Source of the DNA: Pontederia crassipes | Lineage: Eukaryota > Streptophyta > Magnoliopsida > Commelinales > Pontederiaceae | Direction: 5' to 3' | Length of the DNA stretch: 64,000 nt | NCBI GenBank assembly: GCA_030549335.1 | Contig: CM060188.1 | Location: 16,619,501 to 16,683,500 of the forward strand | Shown: positions 24,201 to 35,990 of the stretch, piece after piece | How positions within the stretch are numbered: the first letter of the stretch is position 1 | How the letters are laid out: the number at the start of each line of letters is the position of its first letter | The notes under the pieces: model-generated | What the model was told of the DNA's origin: nothing | The model's input: the letters and a program-made list of their open reading frames with translations, nothing else | Databases searched by the model: none | Program-made: the position numbers and the translations under genes

Positions 24201-27200
24201 TTCTGCACTGGCTTGCAACACAGAATCAAGGCCCTTTGCAGCTATATGCTTCTGTAACCGTGCTGCTGCGTTTCAAGCACTGGGACAAATTACCGATGCT
24301 ATTGCAGATTGCACTCTTGCAATAGCATTAGATGCTACTTATCCCAAGGTTGGACATCATGACTTCAACATTTGTTGTTAATTGTTATAGAAATTTCTTG
24401 AAATTCATGGATTTTCCCCCACCTGGATGTAGTAACCTTAACATCATGGACAAACTTGCTAAGTTGCAATGGCCTGTTAAAACTGTGAATGGATGCTGGC
24501 ATGGTGTGCTACCTATCAAGGAATTAAATATTTGGTGGATCGTAGTATTTTGCTTCAGTTTGATGGCGTGTTTTGTGAATGTGATCTTCCAATATGGTGT
24601 GCCCTACTAATGCTTTACAATAGATGATATGAATGTGAAAAGGAAAATCCTATCTCTCTTCATGGGTTCGTGCTCTTCCTTTTTCATTTAGACCTTTCCC
24701 AAGACTGCCTTCCACCACAATAGTTGGTCTTCTCGTCTTCATCAAGGAACTGACTTCATTGGAAGTTCATATATCATTTTCTTCTGTGCACTTTACCTTT
24801 TTTCATTAATTTTCTTCTTTATCCTTTCTCTTTTTATGCTCTTCTATTGGAAGCCAGTAATACCTCTAAAGCACTGAATCGGCTGATCCACCTTGTGGGA
24901 GCTGGATTAACTCATTCATGATCCACCTGACTTTTGGGGCTTTTCATTCTCTCTTTCTACGTATTTGCTCATTTTGGTTCTCAAAAAACTGAATGACAGC
25001 AGAAAATTTGTTAGGTCAAGTTCATAACAGTTCTCTTCCTAAGTGCACCACTCTTGCCACCCCCATAAGTCCTTGCTTCTTAATTTTGTATTTGATGCAT
25101 TAGTTTGTCCATGCTAGGGGATGTTGTTGAGTAATATACCCTGGGACCTGCCTGGTACGAAACTATAGCACTGTGCAGTTACATACTTTCATCAATATAA
25201 GAATTATTATACATCAGTGAATTGTCATTTCTCTGAAAAAAATCAGTAAATTTGCAAGTAAGATGTTGAATCTTACTTAGCAAGTAGCACAGAGACATCC
25301 TGAGTCTCTTTTTCCACTCATGCCATGAGTCCCACAAATTCATGACACTTTGCAACTTTGGTGGAGGTTCTCGAATTTATGAAATTTTGCAACAAAATAA
25401 TGCATAAGAGGCAAGAACCAAAGAGAATCTCCACCAAATTTATGATAATGGTAATCCAAAGTTCTTGTCATAAGGCTGCATAAATATGCATTCTAATTTT
25501 CCTTGATTCTCATTCCTTCTGCAACAATGGTATACTCTTGGCTTCTGTTGCTCCTGTATCAAGCTAAGATTCTATATCCACCTTTCTGGAATCGCAATTA
25601 TGAAATTAGTTTGCTTGTTCATTCTCTAATTAAAGGCTGTCAAGTTTTTACTAGCTAGCTGATTAACCAAGGCCTCATGATTCACCTATTTTCAATCAAG
25701 ATACTATAGAAACAGAATTATTGCTTGATAAACATAGCAGATGGAATATGTTATGGACTTCCTTATCTTACTTTTGGTTTTAAAGCCCCAAAGATATCAC
25801 TACTCTAAGCAAACAAAATGGTGACCCTCTTAACTCAATGTATTGCAGGCGCTATCAAGAAGAGCCACTTTACATGAGATGATCAGAGACTATGGGCAAG
25901 CTGTTCATGATCTTCAAAGGCTTGTATCTCTTCTTGAAAGACAATATGCAGATAAAGGCAATCACTCTGAATCTTTGGGAAAATCAGTGAGTAATAATGT
26001 TGATGTTCATCGAGCATGTATGCGGCTTTCCACTGTTGAAGAAGAAGCCAGAAAAGACACTCCGTTAGATATGTATATGATACTGTAAGTGTTCTTCACT
26101 ATTGAACAAATTTCTGGAAACAGTTTACATGAAGCCACCTTTAATTTGATAAAGGTAATCTTAATTTTATAGACTTGAAGCTTGGTGATGGTGTACTTTA
26201 TTTTCTTGGTGATTTCTTACAATATTCCCACTTGTTTTTATGATGATCATATCGACTGGATAAAGGCATAATAAATGCTGTTGCCCGTGTCCATTATAAT
26301 TATTTTTCCTGAAGGGGAAAGATGAGCAAAATCCCTACAGTTATATTATTATTTTTTGAGGGAATACAGTTATATTATTAAGAAATGATGGATGTGCAAT
26401 GAAAAAATTCATTGACTGCTAGTCGACACATTCTCCTTTTTGAGGGGTAAAATGGATGAATAGCCAGTTTTTTATGTTGTCTTGTTATATTATAAGTTGT
26501 ATATAAATGTGTCGATGATGTGAAAAGCTGTACGAAGTGGTGTCAACATGATAAGACAGGACGTACAGATGTTCTATAGAGTCCCTAAGTAAAGAATCAT
26601 ATTGTACAAATGTTCTTTACATAGCATATGCCACCTCAGTGAATGACATTATTGTGTTGGGTTCACAAGACCCAAAAAATGTTTGGTGCATTGTCCTCTG
26701 ACGTTTCTAATTCTCAGTGAATAGGTGATTGTGTTGATTTGCATCTCCTACTCAGAAGCCCCTCCAGCTGTTTCTGTTATGTGGGCATGACATAAAACAC
26801 TCCACCATATGCATGTTTGATGAGAATCTTTCAAATTTTTGTATGATTGTTTGGAGGCAATGGTCATTAATTTCTTACCAGGAATCAAATCACTTGAAAT
26901 ATGTTGAGAAATATGATGGATTCCAAAATATTTACTCATCTTAATATTCAATTCAAGGTCCTTTGTTTTCTTTTACTTTTTTCCCTTCTACTTCTAGTTC
27001 TGTGAATTTGTGTCTAATTAAGTTCTCTCCCAATCTTGTCTTCCTGATTTGTGCAGGGGAATTGATCCATCAAGCTCTGCAGCAGATGTAAAGAAGGCTT
27101 ATCGAAAAGCTGCTCTAAGACACCATCCTGATAAGGTCATCCATCTTGATGTTGATTTTGTTGTACAAAATTTTTTGTGTCTCTCTGTTTACTATTGTGT

Positions 27201-29986
27201 CATTACAGGCTGGCCAACTCATAGCAAGGAGTGAAATACTTGATGACAGTCTCTGGAGACAAGTGGTTGATGAAGTCCATAAGGATGCTGATAGATTATT
27301 CAAGATGATAGGAGAAGCATATACTATACTGTCAGATCCTACAAAGGTAAAAAAATGTCATCTCTTTCATAAATCTTTAACTTCATTCTGTCAATATTAA
27401 ATTTTTGGGGAATATTGCGATTAGACCTTGATCTGTGGCATCATATCTTGTTACTCGTGTTTTATAGAATTACGGTTGCTCTTGCATACAAATGACATGA
27501 CTCAAACTTTAATATGTAACTCTTGTAGTGTGAAAAGTTGAATAAGAGATGTCGATTTGGTATTCACATTGTTGCCAAACTTGGTAAAATTGTGAATTAT
27601 TTCATATACTCGTACAAGTATTAAGAGTTTATCCATACAAAATGAACTAAATAGCTGTAAACTCGAAATTCGGAGCAAAATCAGTTTAACTATCGAATTA
27701 ACTGGTAAAACTGGTAGCCATTCAACTCATCACGAACTAATAATTCATTTGTCAAATCACCTCACATTTGTTTCTTTGTCTTAGTCAGGCCCAGAAGATG
27801 GATTGCGGTGGGTTCAAATCATTTCAATGACATATATTGTTATTATTTTTATGTTATTCTTAACTCCGCCTATATTTTATAGCTGGTCCCAAGCCCGGAT
27901 AAAGGAGGAGGGTGGTGTTAGGCCCCGATAGCCAGCATAAAATCCTGTCGAATCTTATGAACATGGATCAACGAATTGGCGTCGTATGATCCATGTAGCC
28001 GACCCCACCTAGTGGGATAAGGCTTTGTTGTTGTTGTTGTATTTTTATGTTATTCTTAGTTCTTTTTTATTCTATCCTTTGGCCATTTTTAAGTTGTTTT
28101 ATTTCTTTTTTGTTGTTTTAATTTTGTGTTTTTAAATAGCTATGCTATTTTGAGCAGTTATTTACTTTTTTTAGAAGTTTGTTTTTCTATTTATGTTGAT
28201 CATGCTCATTTATTTTATTTTTGTTCTTTATACTAATTACTTTGTTTTGAGGGGATATACAAATTGATTTATTCTCTTTTTGTTATTTTTCTGATTGCCA
28301 TATTTAAGTTTTATATGTTCCTTTGCTGTTTCGTTTTGTGTTTAACTTATTATGTTTTATTTTGAGGGAATATGAAATCTATTTTTTATAATATTGTGTT
28401 TTATTGAAAGTATTTGTGAAGGTGTGTTAATGCATTACTAGATTGACTTTGTACATAAACCCTAGAAACTTACATACATGTTTATTATATGAGTTCATTG
28501 GGCACAAAACGTCTTTACGGCAACTCTCGAACTTGATAACCTTGACTTTTGCCTATCAAGTGAGAGAAAGAGACTGGAAATTTACCTTTAAAAAAAAGAG
28601 ACTGGAAATTTGATATTAACTTCTGGAGCCATTCAAGAACAGTTAAGACTCAACTCTCTGCTCACATAAGGATCTTTTCTTGAAAAAGAAAGGGGAAATG
28701 ATAGCTACACATTACAGCAGCCATCCATCTATATTAAGAAAAAAAGTGCATCAAGTGTGTGTGTGCATGAGAAAGCCATGTTGTTGTTGTAGCCTCCTGA
28801 AGGAAAAAACAATACGAATCCAAAACTCCTCTCTATCAAAATAAAGATGCACAATGTGCAATGTTAATTTTTCTTTTTGAGGAGATAATGTGCATTGTTT
28901 TAAGCATAGAGTGTGTGGTTACGTTGCAGTGAAATCACCCATGCAACAGCCATGGCTGATGTTCATAGCCGTCACATCCCGAGCTTTTATCTTAACATAT
29001 GAAAATCTTTTAGGAAGTGGTCTGCATACCACCTAGAATGGAATCTTCTTTTTCTTTTGAGGAAGAATATACAACAATTGTGCATGATGGTGTATTACGT
29101 TAATCTGTGTCATTTACATGGACAATTGTGTTAGTGATCTTCAATTCTTGAATTAGTTTGGTTGTTCTCATAAAATAAAAGTAGTTTAGGCGTACAATAA
29201 AGAGACGAGCAATAACTTTTGTATAAGTGATGCAGTCTGTACTCATATGACAGTAGCTTTCCATCTTTGGTTTGTCTTTCATGTTGCATATTTCTTTTAT
29301 CCTATTATTATAGGTTCTCATTTGGCACACCTATGGTTTGTTTATCATTAGAAAGCCTTGATGAGTTTAAGATGTCTTCTAGTTTACAAGTTGTCTTCTA
29401 ATTTACAATTTCCACTTAGTCCATCTTCCAAGGGTGAGTTTCTTGTCATTCTTTCCTGCATCGATGTTGCTTCTAATGTCCCATTTAGCTCCACAAACAC
29501 CTTAATAAGAATTACAGTTATGTGAATTTTTTTAGAACGTTGCCAAGTACCAAATGAGATATCAGGTGCTTTTTTATTTCAAAAAACAAAGAAAAAGTAT
29601 TACCTTTTGGAAATCACCTTGTAGAGTTTACTTATTGGCAATTTGAAAAGCCAAAAAGGATTAATAATTTTTCATTCTTTGACCACTTGGTTATTTGGTA
29701 TCTTATTGTGTTATTTGATGGAGATTATAGGCAGTGACAAAATCAGTGGTATCTGTTTTCTCAAATATTATTTTTGTTTTGGTTTGACTTATTCCAGCGC
29801 TCACAATATGATGAAGAGGAGGAGATGAGAAAGTTCCTAAAGAAAGGTCATTCCAAGAACAATTATCATACTGGCTCCCAGGATGGTTATGGCAGTCAGC
29901 ATGACAGAAACCTTAATCGACATCGTAGGCAGACAAGTGAAAGCTCAAACTGGAGAAGGTCCGAATACACACGGTATAACAGATAA
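15282..29986 (+). CDS. TPR and J-domain co-chaperone-like protein with FG-rich N-terminus (TPR15/TPR16 family)
   Basis: A predicted Hsp70 co-chaperone-like protein; the exact role is unknown. Exons: 15282-18736, 18990-19229, 21627-21756, 22385-22537, 22666-22895, 22984-23047, 24142-24348, 25849-26084, 27057-27135, 27209-27346, 29798-29986. All junctions keep frame: 5121 nt, 1706 residues. Exon 1 encodes about 1150 disordered, Ser-rich residues with many xFxFG motifs (VFVFG, AFSFG, PFTFG, SFVFG, AFVFG, VFIFG, SFTFG) and a conserved KPRLVKVRK near residue 50. TPR blocks lie at about 1152-1275 and 1425-1493 (GNQAYANGDLSKAEEYYTRG; GNEAFQAGRHSEAVEHYTSA). The J domain starts near 1572 with HPD at 1595-1597. 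Arabidopsis TPR15 (At2g41520) is a likely relative, about 1100 residues from memory, so the N-terminus here is long. Introns 2, 6 and 10 contain LINE or retroposon copies. Confidence 0.93.
20050..21400 (-). mobile_element. L1-type LINE remnant (reverse transcriptase region) in TPR-J intron 2
   Basis: On the minus strand, broken frames match the L1 ORF2 reverse transcriptase in the right order. They are DFWPIAF...RAKVLANRITGLL (about 21330-21250), HQVRPLAPMLFVLTAHTLSE (about 21085-21025), a catalytic block QYEDDTLLFN (about 20955-20920, usual form Y/FADD), then LLSKGGQLMLAQIYILSS-PIYYES (about 20670-20590). Frames change between blocks and many stops intervene, so it is long dead. It is antisense to the host gene. 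Exact ends and a target duplication were not found. Confidence 0.8.
23106..23152 (+). mobile_element. 47-bp retroposon tail (RTE-like, TTG repeat) in TPR-J intron 6
   Basis: A 47-bp insert, GCCGACCTCACCTAGTGGGA...(TTG)n, is bracketed by a perfect 17-bp duplication, GCTTCATAACTTATTTT, at 23089-23105 and 23153-23169. It equals the last part of the elements at 27863-28040 and 30585-30754. This is an extreme 5' truncation made by target-primed reverse transcription. Confidence 0.88.
23282..23506 (+). mobile_element. Short retroposon with A-tail (L1-tail-like) in TPR-J intron 6
   Basis: About 225 bp flanked by an 18-bp duplication with one mismatch (AAAAAGTTTGCTCATCCC at 23264-23281; AAAAAGTTTGATCATCCC at 23507-23524). 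It ends GGTCATCCTTTTTCCTCTCC plus an A run. The same ending, GGT(A)GTCATCC...TTTTCCT plus A-rich tail, occurs at 44870-44940 and near 51760, and inverted at about 52425-52545. It is therefore probably the 3' end of a local L1-type LINE, or a SINE sharing that tail. Confidence 0.6.
27863..28040 (+). mobile_element. 178-bp RTE-like/SINE-like retroposon in TPR-J intron 10
   Basis: The insert begins ACTCCGCCTATATTTTATAG and ends GGGATAAGGCTTTG(TTG)n. It is flanked by a perfect 18-bp duplication, ATTTTTATGTTATTCTTA, at 27845-27862 and 28041-28058. The tail is a TTG repeat rather than poly-A, as in plant RTE-clade LINEs and the SINEs they mobilise. No coding capacity is seen. The perfect duplication suggests a fairly recent insertion. 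Confidence 0.88.
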
Positions 29987-30566
29987 ATTTTACATAAGAA
30001 ATGCAAACTGCGGGAACTTTGTGAATTGGCAACTCTATGCTGGCCTGCTGGGCAGCAGTCTGGAACTTCACCCAATAACAAAGTCATCAGTGCAAATTTT
30101 GTTATAGGCAGATTATACCTATAAGATACATCGTCTTTGCATCGGCAAGAAACAAAAATCAAGTTCAGTAATCCTGCCTGGGAAGGACTAGCTTATCTTT
30201 AATGTAAATAGAAAGCTTTACCGAAATAGAAGCAGTTAGTTGTGATGACAGCTGCCATTTCTTCTATAAACAGCGGAGCCGTTGCATCCGATGGAACCAT
30301 TATTTTTTCCTATCACTTCAAATTGCTTTTCCATCTGAGCGTCCTGATTCCCACTTTTTTTTTTTTTTTTTGCTTTTGGGATTTGCATCGCTAGAAAATT
30401 AACCAAGAGATGTGAGTGATTGTACCGAAAAATATAGAGAGGTGAGCGGGATTTTGAACCAGCATGATATCTGTAAAACTGTAAATGAATGTTGTATTTG
30501 TTGCTGGGTGGTGGTTTGATTTATTATTCTCCCGGCTTTTTTTACCATGATGAATGTTTTTTTTTT
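29987..30566 (+). terminator. TPR-J gene 3' UTR and flank
   Basis: Non-coding sequence after the TAA at 29984-29986. The mRNA end probably falls in the next few hundred bases; a T run lies at about 30356. No separate gene is seen. Confidence 0.4.
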
Positions 30567-30584
30567 TGTTGTTGTTTATAGTTA

Positions 30585-30754
30585 AACTTCGCCTATGTTT
30601 TATAGCCGGTCAAGTCCGGATAAAGGAGGAGGGTTGTGTTAGGTCCCGACAGCTAGCGTAAAATCCTGTCGAATTTTATGAACATGGATCAACGAATTTG
30701 TAGTCGACCTCATCTAATGGGATAAGGCTTTGTTGTTGTTGTTGTTGTTGGTGG
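30585..30754 (+). mobile_element. 170-bp RTE-like/SINE-like retroposon downstream of TPR-J gene
   Basis: Same family and orientation as the copy at 27863-28040, and it starts at the same internal point (AACTTCGCCTATGTTTTATAG). An 18-bp perfect duplication, TGTTGTTGTTTATAGTTA, flanks it at 30567-30584 and 30755-30772. It ends with a TTG repeat. Confidence 0.87.
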
Positions 30755-31224
30755 TGTTGTTGTTTATAGTTACTTTCAAGCAAGATAGTCGAGATTTCAA
30801 TTTAAATCTTAAGATGTTACAATTTTACGATCCTCTTATTAATCCCGATCTTATTTTGAAAATTATTTTATGTGTAAGTCTTAATTTTGATCACGCTATC
30901 TTATGATCTATAATATAATAATTTAAATATTAATTAAAAATATATTTATAATAATAAAAATTAATTTAGATGAAGTTTAATATATATTTTTATATTTTTA
31001 AAATGTCTTGGTATAATTCTATGTCGATAAAAAATTATTTACTAAATGTGATAAATTTATAAAAAAATATTTTTATTAGTTTTAAAATATATTTTTATTA
31101 GTAGATAGGATTTTATATTTTTTTATTTTATTATCTTCTTCGATCTTATGTAATTCTGTTCTTGACTAGCTTGTTCTCAAGGTCAATTTCTTATAGGTTA
31201 TTTTTTCAAAGCATGATACTTCTA

Positions 31225-31424
31225 AGATCTCTTTGGTTGGGAGTGATTGACAAAGAAAATGAATGAAAAGAGAGGAGAGTGCATTTTTTTAAAGTTGAAG
31301 GCATATAAAGGAAGAAGAGAAATTTTTCCTTCATTCTCCTCAACGTTTTGAAATGATATAAAAAGGAAAGAACTAATAGTTTCTCATTGTCTTTCAATTA
31401 TCTTACTTTATCCAAACGATCTGA
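31225..31424. mobile_element. Possible MITE, about 200 bp
   Basis: The left side, AGATCTCTTTGGTTGGGAG, and the inverted right side, AGATCGTTTGGATAAAG, look like short TIRs of the common plant TTTGG type. The interior is AT-rich and non-coding. No target duplication was proven. Confidence 0.35.
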
Positions 31425-32124
31425 ATACTTCACCTTAATTCGCTCTCTCTTCCCTTATTTTTTCTTTTTCCCAATGATATTTCAACCACAACAGAGCAAC
31501 TTCATTGGGGGCTTTTTTAATGAACTTGTTCCTCTTCTGAATCAGGAAAGTGCAATGCTTCCTGGATTCTCTACTAGTGAGAGAATGATAACAGCTTTCT
31601 CAATGAATTTTAACCGTCTATTAGACTCTTTAGTTTAATAAACTTTCTTTTTTTCCTGATGGTAATTTAATTTCAATTTATATTGTTGGATTATTTATCA
31701 TTGCACCGTCACTCCAATTTGGTTTTCAAATAAAAAAAAACTTATCTTTTACTTTCTCTTCAATTGGATATTTATATACATTCAAATTCACTACGTTTGC
31801 TCTATTTTTAAATTATTTCTAACATTTTACATTTTTTCTGAATTTGACAATATTTTTAAAATTAAGCTTTCAAGTTTGGTCCTTTTTTAGTTTATATTAT
31901 TATTTTTTATTCATTCTTATGTTAGTTTTTTCGTTATTTATAATTTTATTCTCTGCGGTATTTATATTGATATAATGTGATGTAATATTAATATTAATAT
32001 TTATATTTATATTTATATATTACAATCGTGTACTAATATTTATAATGGGTATAATGCTGATGTGCTCGATTTTGCCAACTGTAGGATTAATTTCTGGTAG
32101 CTCACAACTGAAGCAGATTTTTTA

Positions 32125-32401
32125 GGGTCGTTTGGAAATTGGAAATGGAGTTCTTTAGGAGAAATAGACCTTTATTCTCTTTTATTCATCCAAACAAGTC
32201 ATTTATCCAATAAAAAAGCTAAAGGGCAAACTTGTCATTTAAAAAAATATGACTCGGTCAAAAGTACACTTTTTAGAGATAAATTATTTTAACAAAAATG
32301 TGAAATAAGGTTATTCTTCACTCCAAAATCTAAAAAAAAGTTAAATACAAAGAATAAGTACCTTTATTCATGAGATTAGTATTCATTAATCAAACAAGGC
32401 C
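32125..32401. mobile_element. Tourist-like MITE (PIF/Harbinger), 277 bp
   Basis: The left end GGGTCGTTTGG follows TTA (32122-32124). The right end reads GGCCTTGTTTG on the other strand and is followed by TTA (32402-32404). A TTA target duplication and GGCCTTGTTTGG-like ends are typical of Tourist MITEs. It is non-coding. Confidence 0.65.
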
Positions 32402-32709
32402 TTAAAGTTTTAAGTGAATAGTAAAAATGTAGTTGATGTCATAGAAAACAGTTTTTAGTAGCTGTTTAAATTAAATATATATATTATAAAAATATGTTAT
32501 AAATTTGTGAAAAGATCAAAAAATAAATACATATTAAAAAATTTATGCCAAAAATTTTTTTAAAAGCTATATTATTTAAATATAAAATATAATTTTTAAT
32601 CATTTATATCTAATGAAAATATTAATTTTTAATGAAATGATAAGTAATAAATAATATTATATTAATCCTTTACCATTAACATTTTATATAAAAATAAAAT
32701 ATTAAAGAC

Positions 32710-33545
32710 TTTTTTCGTTGTCCCCGTTGAACTATGATCTTTTTTTGCGTCTACTCACGTCTTTTGAATATTCCGCTAACCCCCTCTGAACTATATGCCT
32801 TTTTCACTTAAATTCATCCGTCAACTTCTGTTAACTTTTTCGTTAATTCTCATTTTTTAATCTATGAAATGATACAACTACCCCTTCCTCATATCATCTA
32901 ATATTTAATAATATATTATAAAAAATATCCTTTGGGGGACGACCCCCCATCGCGCCAACGAGCGCAAGGAAGGAGGGGCGTCGCCCCCAGATCGCAGAGT
33001 GGGAGGCGACCACCCCACCCTCCCGCGCCGCGCAGGGAAGGAGGGGGGGGTCCCCCCTCCTTCCGACCTCCAGCGCTGTGTAGGGGGGTGGGGGGTGCCG
33101 GAGGTAATAGAGAGGGGGGCGACCCGCCCCCCCCCCCCCCCCCCCCCCCCCCTCCCCCCCTCCTTCTTTGCTCTTGCCGATGGAGGTCGTAGGGAGGGGG
33201 TCCCCATGCTTCCCTACTCTCGCCGATGGAGGTCGCAAGGAGGGGGTCCCCCGTCCTTCCCTGTTCTCGCCGACGCGACGGGATCGCTCATCGAAGAATA
33301 TTTTATTTTTTATAATATATTTATTTTATATTATTAAATATTATATAATATGATGAAAAGGGTGATTTAGTCATTTCATAAATAAAAAAATAAGAATTAA
33401 CGAAAAAATTAATAGAAGTTGACGGATTGACTTAAATGGAAAAGATGGTATAGTTCGAAGGGAATTAGAGGAATATTCGAAAGACATGAGTAGACGCGAA
33501 AAAAGTTCATAATTTAAGGAAAAAAATTGAAAACAAAAAAATTAT
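32710..33545. mobile_element. Foldback element with about 200-bp inverted repeats and a GC-rich core
   Basis: The left arm (about 32710-32935) and right arm (about 33290-33545) are inverted copies. GAACTATGATC...TTTGCGTCTACTCACGTCTTT on the left matches, on the other strand, GAAC...TTTCGCGTCTACTCATGTCTTT on the right. CCGTCAACTTCT and TTCGTTAATTCTYATTTTT also match in order. The core (about 32936-33289) is very GC-rich, has two copies of a 46-bp unit from about 33178, and has a 26-nt C run. It has no coding capacity. Superfamily is uncertain; the arms resemble those of the element at 37108-37623. Confidence 0.75.
33127..33152. repeat. Poly-C tract, 26 nt, in foldback element core
   Basis: Twenty-six C residues followed by T and seven more C. 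This is the third long C run in the window. Confidence 0.9.
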
Positions 33546-33801
33546 CAAATAAAAAAAGTAAAAAAAGGAACAATCATGGCAGGTAAAAAATAATAATAAT
33601 TTGATTCTACCTCAAAAATAAAGTCCCTTGAAATATTTGGAATCAAGGCAATAATCAAACACCCCTTAAAAAAATAAATGGGTCTTTTCATAAGTGGTTT
33701 TGAGGAAAACCCCTCGAATCCATTTTATTACTTCTTCGTTTCCTTTTCTCTTCCTCTTAATGTCAATCTTGCACCCTATTCCTTCCACCGCCGCGCCACC
33801 T

Positions 33802-34278
33802 TAGGGCTGAGAATACTGATTCGGATTTTTCGAGTTTTTTTGACATGATGGGTAATCAAATCATAATTAAGCCTCATTTTCTTGGACCCGACCAGGACCA
33901 GTCGGGATTGGGTTCGAATTATTATAATTCGATCAGTCCCGACCTAGTTAAATATATTATATTAGTATTAGATTATTTTTAAATATTATATTTTAAAATA
34001 AAATTCTATATTTTATTTGATATATATCTTAAATATATATTGTATTATATTATCATATATAATTTAATTGATAGTTATCATATTTATATAATAATATTTT
34101 TTCCTTTTTTATTATTTTACTTTTTATGATCAAATCAAAACAATGGAGAATTCTCGATTTTTGTCCCAGTTTGACTGAAACGTCTTGACCCCCCGGACCC
34201 GACCGGGACCGACTCCGGGACTAAATTTCGTTTTTGGAAAGCCGACCCGATTTCGACCCAAGTTTTGCTCACCCCTAA
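33802..34278. mobile_element. Probable hAT-like MITE, about 477 bp
   Basis: The left end TTAGGGCTGAGAATA and the inverted right end TTAGGGGTGAGCAAAA form imperfect TIRs. The subterminal parts are rich in GACCCGACC/GGTCGGG motifs around an AT-rich centre, a familiar plant repeat pattern. A target duplication was not confirmed. Confidence 0.45.
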
Positions 34279-35504
34279 TCCATGTTATCTCTCAAACCCC
34301 GTCGCATCGTTGATGGCCTTCCTATTTTCATCCTTCCAGTCTACATCTTCTCTTATTTGTATTTGCTTCCCTTCCCTTGTCATTTGTAGAAGGCAAATCT
34401 CACTTCATGTCATCCCCTTGTGCACTCGATCAAAAATAAAATCACAGAGAAAGATGCGAAATTTTTTTTTTAACATATCAAGCAAATCTAGACTTTTTTG
34501 AAATTTATATAATACTCCTGTAAGAACAGTTCGATTCAACATAAACTTCATTTAAGTTCGAGCTTTGCAAACATTGAAGTTTGACATGAAAACAAATAAT
34601 ATCTTTTAGAGTCTGACAATTGTCAAATGTATGACCGATCAAGTTACATTTAAAACATGAAATTAGATAGCATAAACAATCTTATTGAGAAAAAAAATGA
34701 TGTAAGATATAAACAACACCACTCCAAAGCAGATGTAGTCTTTCAAGAAAAATCTAAACTATTTTAGGTTCAATATGCGAATTCAAACCAGAAAAAAAAA
34801 ACATAATGTATCAAGTTAAACACTGGCAAAAAGTTTATACATTCATTTTCGCCGGTCTTCCAAAAAAAAAAAGGAAAAATCGTGTCTAATCTTTCTCACG
34901 AGGAGCAGAAAATGCAATTCATGTCAGTATTATGTGGAACAAATTATGAGCAGCAGCTTCTTATAATATTGTATGTGCTCTCCATCCACCGAATCCTAGA
35001 AAAACAAGTTCAAGGAGGAGGAACACTACAGACAGTTTGGTTGGGGTTAGGAAAGTAAGGAATAAAAGTAAATATTCTACTGGACTAGTCATTTTTTTTG
35101 AAGTTGCATTCAGAATATTTATATTTCAATTTTTTTAAAATACATTATTTATCAAAATTTCACTATTTGCACGTTTAATTTTTTTTAAAAAAATGACAAG
35201 TCTATTTTTTATACTTTTGTGGAATGAGTCGTGTGTTTAATTATATTCTGACAAATATCCAACCAGACCACATGCCCACAACGATGGTGATGTCTTGAAT
35301 AAATCATCATCCAAAATGGTGATCTGATGGCTTTGCGGTTGCTACAGTCTCTCGGCAGAGGTGTAGCAGTTTTGAGGCATGTTTGGTTGGTTCCATCTAG
35401 TTCCGTCAAATGTGAGTGAAATCGATAGTGTTTGAAATTAAAGTCACGTGACTCTAATTTTAAGTCATCTGTTTCACCATTTTGGTATAACTAATTCTCA
35501 TCTA

Positions 35505-35990
35505 GGATTGTTCACGAGTCGAATTTGATTCGACCCATGAACAAACCCGATCCAACTCGACCAAGTTTGGTCAGGTTAAATTTCAATTTTTTTGAGACAT
35601 GACCTTATCCAAACCAACTTGGCCCAAGTCGGATTGGGCCTAGTCAAATTACCTGACCACTTATTTTCTTTTTTATATATTTTTTAAAAATTTTAATATA
35701 AAAAACATTTACTATTTTATTGCAAGTATAAAATAAAGTATTTTTAGGCATAAAAACTATTATTTTAAATATCTACATATTACTCTATTCAAAATATAGT
35801 ATTATATATATTTAATTTTAGATGATATAAAATACTTAAATTAAACAAAAAAAACTATTTAATTTTTTAAAAAAACATCAGATTGACGAATTGGGTGGGT
35901 CAAATCGGATTGAAAAAATCTAATCTGAATCCGACCCGACCCGTCGAGTGAGGGTCGGATTGGGTCGGATACTCGGGTTCACCATGTCTT
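35505..35990. mobile_element. Possible non-autonomous repeat with CGACCC/GGGTCGG subterminal motifs
   Basis: The sequence begins near TTGTTCACGAGTCGAATTTG and ends near GGATACTCGGGTTCACCATG, with many CGACCC and GGGTCGG motifs near both ends and an AT-rich centre. Similar repeats are frequent in plants. Its ends and class are unclear. Confidence 0.35.

Noticed and set aside
32894-33353. Several overlapping open frames on both strands
   Set aside because: These fall in the GC-rich core of the foldback element; long frames arise there because AT-rich stops are absent.
34265-34501. 78-codon frame near the CGACCC-rich repeat
   Set aside because: It straddles the right end of a MITE and has no recognisable domain.
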